Source: an uncultured Eubacterium sp. (GTDB lineage Bacteria > Bacillota > Clostridia > Lachnospirales > Lachnospiraceae). Taken from it: DNA of 36,808 bases. The stretch's first letter is position 1. Each line of letters starts with the position of its first letter. The notes below the pieces were generated by a model, which did no database searches, was not told the origin of the DNA, and saw only the letters and a program-made list of their open reading frames with translations. Location: the NCBI GenBank assembly GCA_910585745.1, contig CAJUFM010000029.1, forward strand, positions 1-36,808, in the 5' to 3' direction. Of this stretch, positions 24,769 to 32,044 are shown piece by piece. Made by a program: the position numbers and the translations under genes.

Positions 24769-25506
24769 ATGATTGCATATTTAACAAGTCACATAGGCGG
24801 TTCATACAAAAAGAATGGAACAAGAATACCCACGAAGTTAAGCACAGAGAATGGTCTATTAGACAATTTAAAAAAACATTGGAAAGACAACTCAAAAGTT
24901 TTGATAATAAGTGCAGACGCAGACGATATAGAAGTAAATGACAGTATAATGAACATTTTTGCAGCATCGTTTCCAATGAGTGGATTATCAATCAGCCAAA
25001 TGTATATATGCGATAATAGAAATGAAAAACTTGTAGATAATATTTCCATTTATGATGTGCTTATACTTGCTGGTGGTCATGTTCCAACACAAAATAAGTT
25101 TTTTGAAAAAATACGTTTAAAAGAACGTATTAAGGATTTTGACAGAATTTTAATTGGCATTAGTGCTGGAACAATGAACAGCGCAGAGATTGTATATGCA
25201 CAGCCGGAACTGGAGGGTGAAAGCATTGATAAGGAATATGAGAGATTTTTATCCGGATTAGGAATCACAAAATTAATGATCTTACCACATTATCAGGATA
25301 TAAAAGATGATATTTTAGATGGACAACGTTTATTTGAGGATATTACTTATTCGGATAGCTATGGTAGGGAATTATATGCTTTGGAAGACGGAAGTTATTT
25401 CATGATTGAAAACAAAACGACAACATTGTTTGGGGCAGCATACCTTATCAAAGACGGAACTATAAAACAGATTTGCGAGAAGGATAAAAGCATATGTATA
25501 ATGTAA
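24769..25506 (+). CDS. Peptidase S51 family protein (peptidase E / cyanophycinase-like)
   Basis: A 245-residue cytoplasmic serine hydrolase of the class I glutamine-amidotransferase-like fold. The nucleophile elbow is GISAGTMNSAE with Ser132, and His174 in LPHYQD is the likely second triad residue. The upstream LILAGGHVPTQNKFFE motif forms the S51 oxyanion/substrate region. Peptidase E members cleave Asp-X dipeptides and cyanophycinases cleave beta-linked Asp-Arg dipeptides. The fit to peptidase E-like proteins is better, but the substrate is not known. The start follows AAGGAG. The gene is AT-rich with AGA/ATA codons and lies in the accessory island, which suggests horizontal gain. It is alone on its transcript. 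Confidence 0.88.
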   Translation: MIAYLTSHIGGSYKKNGTRIPTKLSTENGLLDNLKKHWKDNSKVLIISADADDIEVNDSIMNIFAASFPMSGLSISQMYICDNRNEKLVDNISIYDVLILAGGHVPTQNKFFEKIRLKERIKDFDRILIGISAGTMNSAEIVYAQPELEGESIDKEYERFLSGLGITKLMILPHYQDIKDDILDGQRLFEDITYSDSYGRELYALEDGSYFMIENKTTTLFGAAYLIKDGTIKQICEKDKSICIM

Positions 25507-25589
25507 ATATTTTGCACTTGATTGAGGGTGCAAAACAGATACGCTGTTGGAATGATAATATGACTTTTTATATCTTTCACCTTGAATTT

Positions 25590-25748
25590 CTAATAAGCCT
25601 GTTCTGGGATTTTATTCATTCCACCCGCATCTGGATTATAGATATTCAATCCATATTTATACCCATTTAAAGATGCATCAAAAAAGAAGCCTAATGCGCT
25701 TTTCTTCCTTATGGTAGACTCATTGTTTGCCTTTCCTGGTAAATCAGC
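25590..25748 (-). pseudogene. Minus-strand C-terminal remnant of an unidentified gene
   Basis: About 52 codons run from just after an in-frame TGA to a TAG stop at 25590-25592. The product contains RKKSALGFFFDASLNGYKYG and ends with NKIPEQAY. It reads like real protein sequence rather than noise, but has no start codon context and I do not recognise its family. Other-frame fragments further up (ATG near 25810) suggest frameshifts in a larger lost gene. Confidence 0.35.
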
Positions 25749-25873
25749 TCAATGATCCCTCCAATATTTCTGCAGCTTTCCTTTTCACTCGTGTTACGAA
25801 CACTCATAAGGGGAAAAATATGCTGTTTTTCTGCATATCGACTAGAATTTGGTAGACTGTAAAGGGTGTGTTT

Positions 25874-25882
25874 TGTTATAAT
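25874..25882 (+). promoter_or_regulatory. Extended -10 promoter of the ABC transporter gene
   Basis: TG-T-TATAAT at 25874-25882 is a perfect extended -10. No good -35 lies 17 bases upstream, which is tolerated with an extended -10. Start is near 25889, about 21 bases before the coding start. Confidence 0.5.
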
Positions 25883-25909
25883 TGAGTCGATAAAAGGAGG
25901 AGAAGAAAA

Positions 25910-27577
25910 TTGTTGAAAAAAATATTTAAAAAGAACAGATATAAGTTTTTGCTAAGCCTGATTCCGGTGATTGTTGTTGGTATCATGGCTCCCTTACGTT
26001 CCTATATTATGCAGCTTCTGATCGATTCTTCAAGCTATAGGGAATTGTTGGGAAAATGCGTTATTGCTGCTGTTTTTAGCATAGGGGTATTTATCTTTGA
26101 ATGGGTAAGCAAGAAGAGTCAGGCGATTGTTGCGCGGGATATTGAAAAGGATATGCGCGATCAATTGATGCATAAGCTGTTTTGTATTTCTGCCAATCAG
26201 TTTGAAAAAAAGGGGTTGGCATATTATCTTTCAAAATTTACTACAGATATTAATATCATATTAAATGACGGGGTCAACAATGTATATAGCATGATTATGC
26301 AGGCTGTCTTTGTGGTTGTTGCTGTCAGTTACTTACTTTGTGTAGAACCGTTTATTTTGCTGATCGTAGCCGCAGTCAGTATTGTGCAATTTGGGGTTCC
26401 GGGCATATTGAAAAAGAAAATCGGTTTTTCAAGAAAAGAGTATACGGAAGCTTTGGAGTTTTATCTGGATGGAATAAAAAGTGATCTGGGAGGTCATAAA
26501 GTTATAAGAACCTTTGATGCCGTGAAGCAGATCCTGGGAAAGCAGCAAAAGCTAAGCGATTTTGTATGCAGGAAAAACGAATATTCCTCCCAGACGTTAT
26601 ATTGGGCACAAGCGTTAGCCTCTTTTGTAAACAATGGGGCTTTTTTGATCGTTTTGGGGAGTTGTATGTTCTTTGCTGTAGCAGGCAGGATCACGGTTGG
26701 CGAGATAGTGGCGATCACCAATATGATGAATTTTGTTCTGACGCCATGCAGGGCTATTTCCAATGGGATGATCCAATTAAAATCAATGGAGAAAGTGACA
26801 GCTGAATTAGAAGCTTTGTTAGAACAGGAAAGTGAAAATGATAATAAAGAGAATCTTGAAGAAAATATACGGGAAATCTGTTTGGATAATGTTGATCAAA
26901 AGATCAGTGAAAGTTTTTCGTTGGATAAACTGACACTGACCTTTGAGAAAGGTAAGAAGTATGCCATTGTTGGTAAAAGCGGGAGCGGAAAATCAAGCAT
27001 CATAAAATTACTTACGGAGTATGGAACGGACTATACAGGCCGGGTTCTGATCAATGGACACGAGCTTTCAGGGCTAAACAAGGAAAGTATCATGCATATA
27101 AGTCCGGTTTGCTATCAGCAGACCTACATATTCAACGACACGGTTTTCAATAATGTGGCATTATATCAGAATTATTCAAAAGACGAGGTTATTGAGGCAT
27201 TACAGAAGGCAGGCATCTATGATACTATTCAAAAACTTCCGGAGGGAGTGGATGAAAAAATTCAGGAGAATGGCAAAAATTTTTCGGGCGGCGAATTACA
27301 GAGGATTGCTTTGGCGAGGCTATTTTTAAGAAATAAAGCAATGACCTTTCTTGATGAGATTACATCGGGGCTTGACAATGCTACTGCTTATGAAATTGAA
27401 AAAAGACTGTTGGATGAGGATATGACTATTATAAATATCACCCATAGATATAATAAAGCACTTATGCAAAAATACAATGAAATCATTGTGATGGATGCGG
27501 GTAAAATTGTAGAAAGAGGAACATTTGATGAATTACTGGAAAAAGAAGGGGAATTTTTCCGTTTATACAAAGTCTAA
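25910..27577 (+). CDS. ABC exporter, fused membrane and ATPase domains
   Basis: A 555-residue half-transporter that would dimerise. Residues about 1-310 hold six membrane helices (type IV exporter fold). The ATPase domain (about 320-555) has Walker A VGKSGSGKSS from residue 354, Q-loop near SPVCYQQTYIFND, signature FSGGELQR (458-465), Walker B AMTFLDE and H-loop NITHR. The start is a TTG at 25910, supported by AAAGGAGG at 25893-25900. Substrate is unknown; the family exports peptides, lipids or drugs. No partner half-transporter or accessory gene is next to it. It is AT-richer than the core genes and is in the accessory island. The ATPase site is intact, so it is likely active. Confidence 0.9.
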   Translation: MLKKIFKKNRYKFLLSLIPVIVVGIMAPLRSYIMQLLIDSSSYRELLGKCVIAAVFSIGVFIFEWVSKKSQAIVARDIEKDMRDQLMHKLFCISANQFEKKGLAYYLSKFTTDINIILNDGVNNVYSMIMQAVFVVVAVSYLLCVEPFILLIVAAVSIVQFGVPGILKKKIGFSRKEYTEALEFYLDGIKSDLGGHKVIRTFDAVKQILGKQQKLSDFVCRKNEYSSQTLYWAQALASFVNNGAFLIVLGSCMFFAVAGRITVGEIVAITNMMNFVLTPCRAISNGMIQLKSMEKVTAELEALLEQESENDNKENLEENIREICLDNVDQKISESFSLDKLTLTFEKGKKYAIVGKSGSGKSSIIKLLTEYGTDYTGRVLINGHELSGLNKESIMHISPVCYQQTYIFNDTVFNNVALYQNYSKDEVIEALQKAGIYDTIQKLPEGVDEKIQENGKNFSGGELQRIALARLFLRNKAMTFLDEITSGLDNATAYEIEKRLLDEDMTIINITHRYNKALMQKYNEIIVMDAGKIVERGTFDELLEKEGEFFRLYKV

Positions 27578-27626
27578 GATTTAAATTTTCCAATTGTGAA
27601 TGAACTGTAAAGTATTTTAGAAGGGC

Positions 27627-27655
27627 TTGTTTTCTTTTCCCTTTTTCGCTATACT
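27627..27655 (+). promoter_or_regulatory. Promoter of the DUF1015 gene
   Basis: TTGTTT (27627-27632) and TATACT (27650-27655) are 17 bases apart. Start is near 27662, about 58 bases before the ATG at 27720. Confidence 0.6.
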
Positions 27656-27719
27656 AAGGGTATGAGTTTTACGAAATCTTGAAGAGGTCACGGACAGGTG
27701 TGGCGATAAGGAGGAAAAC

Positions 27720-28955
27720 ATGGCAGAGATCAGACCATTTAGCTGTGTGCGCCCGGCGGCGGAGCTGGCGGACAGAGTGGCAGCGTTACCATATGATGTC
27801 TATAACAGGCAGGAGGCGAAGGCAGAGGTTCAGAGAGAGCCCATGTCTTTTTTAAAGATTGACAGGGCAGAGACCAGTTTTGATGATTCCGTGGACACCT
27901 ATGCCCCTGAGGTTTATGACAAGGCGAGGGAGCTTTTGGAGAAGGATATCGAGGATGGCGTCTATATTACCGATCCAGACCGGGTATATTATATTTATCA
28001 GCTGGAGATGGATGGGAGAACCCAGACAGGGCTGGTGGCATGTTCCTCTGTGGACGATTACATGAACCAGGTGATCAAAAAGCATGAAAATACAAGGGCG
28101 GACAAGGAAGTGGACCGCATTACCCATGTGGATACCTGTTCGGCACAGACCGGGCCGATCTTTCTTGCCTACCGCGCTGACCAGGAGATCAGCCGGGTGG
28201 TGGAGAAGTATGTGAAGACAGAACCGGTCTATGATTTTACGGCGGTGGACGGGATCTCCCACCGGGTGTGGAAGATCAGCGCAAGGGAAGATGTGGATAC
28301 GATCTACCAGGCATTTCAGAGGATTGATAAGATCTATATTGCAGACGGACATCACCGGGCAGCTTCCGCGGTAAAGGTGGGGCTGAAACGACGGGAGGAA
28401 AATCCTGGATATACTGGGGAGGAGGAATTCAATTACTTTCTTTCTGTGCTGTTTCCCCATGATGAGCTGATGATCATGGATTATAACCGTACGGTAAAGG
28501 ATCTGAATGGTCTTTCCCTGGATGAATTTATGGATAAGGTAAAGGAAAAATTTGAGGTGGAGGAGTCAGAGACGCCGGTAGCTCCAGAGAAAAAAGGAAC
28601 TTTTGGTATGTATACCGAGGGAAAATGGTATGTTTTGACGGCGAAACCGGAGCTGTTTAAGGGAAAGGATGCGGTGGAGAGCTTAGATGTATCTGTACTG
28701 CAGGATAATCTTCTGGGTCCCGTTCTTGGTATCGGAGATCCCAGGACGGACAGCAGGATTGATTTTGTCGGAGGGATCCGTGGGTTACAGGAATTAGAGC
28801 GCAGAGCCAGTGAAGATATGTGCATTTCATTTTCCATGTATCCCACATCTATTATCGAGCTTTTTGACGTGGCGGATAACAATCTTTTGATGCCGCCGAA
28901 ATCTACCTGGTTTGAGCCAAAGCTCAGAAGTGGATTGTTTATACATAGGATCTAG
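27720..28955 (+). CDS. DUF1015 family protein
   Basis: A 411-residue cytoplasmic protein of the widely conserved but poorly characterised DUF1015 family. Family features are the N-terminal IRPFSCVRPA and AALPYDV segments, the HENTRADKEVDR and THVDTCSAQTGPIFLAY stretches, and above all IADGHHRAASAVK near residue 210, whose paired histidines could bind metal or a substrate. In some Firmicutes this gene accompanies serine-synthesis genes; no serA or serC is here. The ATG follows AAGGAGG. It heads a same-direction series with the YesL-like, glgB, M16 and era genes. A molecular role cannot be stated. Confidence 0.88.
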   Translation: MAEIRPFSCVRPAAELADRVAALPYDVYNRQEAKAEVQREPMSFLKIDRAETSFDDSVDTYAPEVYDKARELLEKDIEDGVYITDPDRVYYIYQLEMDGRTQTGLVACSSVDDYMNQVIKKHENTRADKEVDRITHVDTCSAQTGPIFLAYRADQEISRVVEKYVKTEPVYDFTAVDGISHRVWKISAREDVDTIYQAFQRIDKIYIADGHHRAASAVKVGLKRREENPGYTGEEEFNYFLSVLFPHDELMIMDYNRTVKDLNGLSLDEFMDKVKEKFEVEESETPVAPEKKGTFGMYTEGKWYVLTAKPELFKGKDAVESLDVSVLQDNLLGPVLGIGDPRTDSRIDFVGGIRGLQELERRASEDMCISFSMYPTSIIELFDVADNNLLMPPKSTWFEPKLRSGLFIHRI

Positions 28956-28979
28956 ATGACAGGGGGGAAATAACCGATC

Positions 28980-29669
28980 ATGGAACGTTTTTTCAATGCA
29001 GACAATGGTGTTATGAGGGCATTGTCGAAAGTTTTTGATATTGGATGGCTCAGTCTGATCTATGTGGTCTTCTGTATACCTTTGATCACTATTGGGGCGG
29101 CGACGACGTCTCTCTATTATGTGAGTGCAAAGGTGCTGCGCAGGGGAAGGAGCTACGTGTGGACGGAGTTCTGGAGAAGTTTTAAACAAAATTTTGCACC
29201 TGCTACGTTGATCTGGGTGGTTTTTGCAGCGGTATTCGGACTTTTGTTTTTTAATTTTACCATTGTCAATAACCAGTCAGAATATGGCGGGTATCTGATC
29301 GGGGTTTATCTGGCGCTGGCATTGATCCTGCTGTGTATTATGTCCTATGCCTTTTGTGTTTTATCCCGTTTTTCGATGAAGATCCTGCAGATCTTTCGGC
29401 TTTCCCTGTTTTGCGCCTTTCGCCATTTTGCCCATACGCTGGTGTTGCTGGTGATCCTGCTGGCGGGGATCACCGGGATATTTTTACCCCTTCTGTTCCC
29501 GTCTCCAGTGGTACAATCACTGGTGCCGATGATTTTGGCATTTGTGCCGGGGACAGCTGCCTTTTTGTATACGTTTCCTATGGAGCATCTTTTGAAAAAA
29601 TACACACCAGAGTCAGAGCCAAGATATACAGAAGATGGTGAGAGGATTCTGGAATGGTACGAAGAGTGA
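28980..29669 (+). CDS. YesL-type membrane protein (DUF624)
   Basis: A 229-residue membrane protein with about five hydrophobic helices (near residues 20-45, 75-100, 105-130, 145-175 and 180-200). The family start pattern is seen: FFNADNGVMRALSKVFDIGW, then LIYVVFCIPLITIGAATTSLYYV, followed by the FWRSFKQNF linker. YesL-type proteins are often next to carbohydrate ABC transporter genes and may assist sugar uptake or regulation; no transporter is next to it here. The ATG follows a G-rich AGGGGGGAAA site, 24 bases after the DUF1015 stop. glgB starts 16 bases after its stop. Possible role in carbohydrate handling is inferred from family and neighbour only. Confidence 0.82.
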   Translation: MERFFNADNGVMRALSKVFDIGWLSLIYVVFCIPLITIGAATTSLYYVSAKVLRRGRSYVWTEFWRSFKQNFAPATLIWVVFAAVFGLLFFNFTIVNNQSEYGGYLIGVYLALALILLCIMSYAFCVLSRFSMKILQIFRLSLFCAFRHFAHTLVLLVILLAGITGIFLPLLFPSPVVQSLVPMILAFVPGTAAFLYTFPMEHLLKKYTPESEPRYTEDGERILEWYEE

Positions 29670-29685
29670 TGAGAGGAGGAACATG

Positions 29686-32010
29686 ATGGGATTAAAGCTG
29701 GATGATTATATGGACTGGCCGGAGATCGAGGATCTGGAATATGCGGAGTGCACTAACCCGAAACATGTGCTGGGACCGGTGGAGGTGCGGGGTGACGTAC
29801 TGGTACGCTGCTTTTTTCCGGGAGCGGTAGAGGTAGCTGTAAAAGTTAAGGGAAAAAGTCGGCCGGCGGCGATGAAAAAGATGGACGAGGAGGGATACTT
29901 TGCGGCATTTCTTGGCTGTAAGAAGATCCCAGAATATTCTTATACTGTAGAATATGAAGACTACAGCATGGATCTGTGTGATGCCTATGCTTTGGAGGAT
30001 TTCGTAGATGTGATGGATGCGGCAAAGTTCGAGGAAGGGATTCATGACAGGATCTATGAAAAGCTTGGGGCTCATCCTGGGACGGCATGTGGATTTAAGG
30101 GGACGTATTTTGCTGTGTGGGCGCCCAATGCGGTCTCTGTGAGCGTTGTGGGGGATTTTAACCACTGGGACGGCAGGGTGAATCCGATGAAGCGCCTGGA
30201 TTCCGGGATCTTTGAATTGTTTGTGCCCGGTGTTTCAGAAGGATATCTGTACAAATATGAGGTCCATGGATTTGACGGAAAGACCGTTTTAAAATCAGAT
30301 CCCTATGGCTATTATTGTGAAAAACGTCCTGCCAATGCCAGTGTGGTGTGGGATATCAGCGGGTATTCCTGGCAGGATGAGAAGTGGATCGAACAGCGGA
30401 AAAAGACGGATCTGGCAAAAGAACCGGTCATTGTCTATGAGCTCCAGCTGGGATCTTTTAAAAAGCCCCAGCTGGAGGAACAGGATGTGGAGAAGGATTT
30501 TTATACATACCGGGAACTGGCGCCCATGATAAGCCAGTACTGTAAGGAGATGGGATATACCCATGTGGAACTGATGCCAGTGATGGAACATCCATTGGAT
30601 GCATCCTGGGGATATCAGGTGACAGGGTATTATGCTCCCACCTCACGGTACGGCACACCAGAGGATTTTATGTTTTTTGTGGATACCCTTCACCAGAATG
30701 GCATCGGGGTGATCCTGGACTGGGTGCCGGCGCATTTTCCCAAGGACGAGCACGGTCTGGCGCGGTTTGATGGAACTTGTCTGTATGAACACCTGGATAA
30801 GCGGCAGGGAGAACATCCTCACTGGGGGACTTTGATCTATAATTATGGACGCCCCCAGGTGGTAAATTTTCTTGTGGCAAATGCACTGTTCTGGCTGGAG
30901 CAGTACCATGCGGACGGGCTTCGTCTGGATGCCGTGGCTTCTATGCTCTATCTGGATTATGGAAAACAGGATGGAGAATGGGTGGCAAACATGTATGGCG
31001 GCCATGAGAACCTGGAGGCAGTGGAATTTTTAAAGAAGCTGAACCAGAAGGTAAAAGACAGAAAAGATGGGACCGTAACCATTGCGGAAGAGTCCACAGC
31101 ATTTCCTATGATCACAGGGCTGCCGGAAGAGGGAGGCCTTGGATTTGATTTTAAGTGGAACATGGGGTGGATGAACGATTTTCTGGAATATATACGCACC
31201 GATCCGCTGTTCCGCAAAGGACGGCATGGGATGCTGACTTTTAGCATGGTATATAATTATTCAGAGAATTTTATGCTTGTATTTTCCCACGATGAAGTGG
31301 TACATGGTAAGGGTTCCATGTATGGGAAGATGCCAGGGACGCCGGAGCAGAAGCTGGCGGAGCTTAGGCTGTCTTATGGTTATATGGCGGTACATCCGGG
31401 GAAGAAGCTCTTGTTTATGGGACAGGAATTTGGCCAGGAGCGGGAGTGGAGCGAGGAGAGACAGCTGGATTGGGAACTTCTGCAGGATCAGCAGGCGGCA
31501 GCCAGTGGTTCCGGGGAGATCATCGCCATTAAGTCTCCCCATTCTATGCTAAAGGATTATGTGGCGGGGCTTTGGCGTTTTTATAAAGAACATCCGGCTC
31601 TTTACGCGGAGGATTACAATCCCAAAGGGTTCCAATGGATCAGTATGCTGGATGCTGACCACAGCATCATTGCCTTTTTAAGAAGACATGAAAAAGAGAC
31701 ATTACTTGTGGTGTGCAATTTCACCCCGGTAGTATACGAAGAGTTCCAGCTGGGAGTTCCATTTGCTGGAAAATTTAAAGAAATATTTAACAGTGACAGT
31801 ATAGCCTTTGGAGGAAAAGGAAACATTAATCCAAGATTACGGCAGTCCCGTGCCGTGGAATATGATGGTATGGACCAGTCTATCGAGTTCGTGCTGGCGC
31901 CGTCAGCGGTGCAGATCTTTCAATGCACAGAGTCGAAGACCGGCACGACAAGAAAGACGGCGAAGACAGTGAAAAAGAAAGCCGTTTCGCAGAAAAAGAA
32001 AGAAAAGTAG
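29686..32010 (+). CDS. glgB: 1,4-alpha-glucan branching enzyme
   Basis: Forms alpha-1,6 branches in glycogen (GH13, GlgB). The start was set at the ATG at 29686 because AGGAGG ends at 29679; ATG 29683 is also possible. 774 residues is long. A first N-terminal beta domain (about 15-100) precedes the CBM48 module (about 105-200, GTYFAVWAPNAVSVSVVGDFN). The GH13 barrel contains Asp415 (nucleophile, DGLRLDAVASML), Glu468 (acid, TIAEESTAFP) and Asp536 (FSHDEVVHGK). The C-terminal beta domain is followed by a lysine- and threonine-rich tail (KTGTTRKTAKTVKKKAVSQK). The other glycogen genes (glgA, glgC, glgP) are absent from the window. glgB is followed 34 bases later by the M16 gene. Confidence 0.95.
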   Translation: MGLKLDDYMDWPEIEDLEYAECTNPKHVLGPVEVRGDVLVRCFFPGAVEVAVKVKGKSRPAAMKKMDEEGYFAAFLGCKKIPEYSYTVEYEDYSMDLCDAYALEDFVDVMDAAKFEEGIHDRIYEKLGAHPGTACGFKGTYFAVWAPNAVSVSVVGDFNHWDGRVNPMKRLDSGIFELFVPGVSEGYLYKYEVHGFDGKTVLKSDPYGYYCEKRPANASVVWDISGYSWQDEKWIEQRKKTDLAKEPVIVYELQLGSFKKPQLEEQDVEKDFYTYRELAPMISQYCKEMGYTHVELMPVMEHPLDASWGYQVTGYYAPTSRYGTPEDFMFFVDTLHQNGIGVILDWVPAHFPKDEHGLARFDGTCLYEHLDKRQGEHPHWGTLIYNYGRPQVVNFLVANALFWLEQYHADGLRLDAVASMLYLDYGKQDGEWVANMYGGHENLEAVEFLKKLNQKVKDRKDGTVTIAEESTAFPMITGLPEEGGLGFDFKWNMGWMNDFLEYIRTDPLFRKGRHGMLTFSMVYNYSENFMLVFSHDEVVHGKGSMYGKMPGTPEQKLAELRLSYGYMAVHPGKKLLFMGQEFGQEREWSEERQLDWELLQDQQAAASGSGEIIAIKSPHSMLKDYVAGLWRFYKEHPALYAEDYNPKGFQWISMLDADHSIIAFLRRHEKETLLVVCNFTPVVYEEFQLGVPFAGKFKEIFNSDSIAFGGKGNINPRLRQSRAVEYDGMDQSIEFVLAPSAVQIFQCTESKTGTTRKTAKTVKKKAVSQKKKEK

Positions 32011-32044
32011 CGGGGAAGGTTTCCCTGACGGAAATGGAGATTGT

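Larger units (their letters stand above)
25507..25909. other. Intergenic stretch with a weak hairpin and a gene remnant
   Basis: A hairpin follows the S51 gene: 25510-25517 (ttttgcac) pairs with 25528-25535, without a T-run. On the minus strand 25590-25748 is an open stretch of about 52 codons (see the separate entry). The end near 25874 holds the promoter of the ABC gene. Confidence 0.5.
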
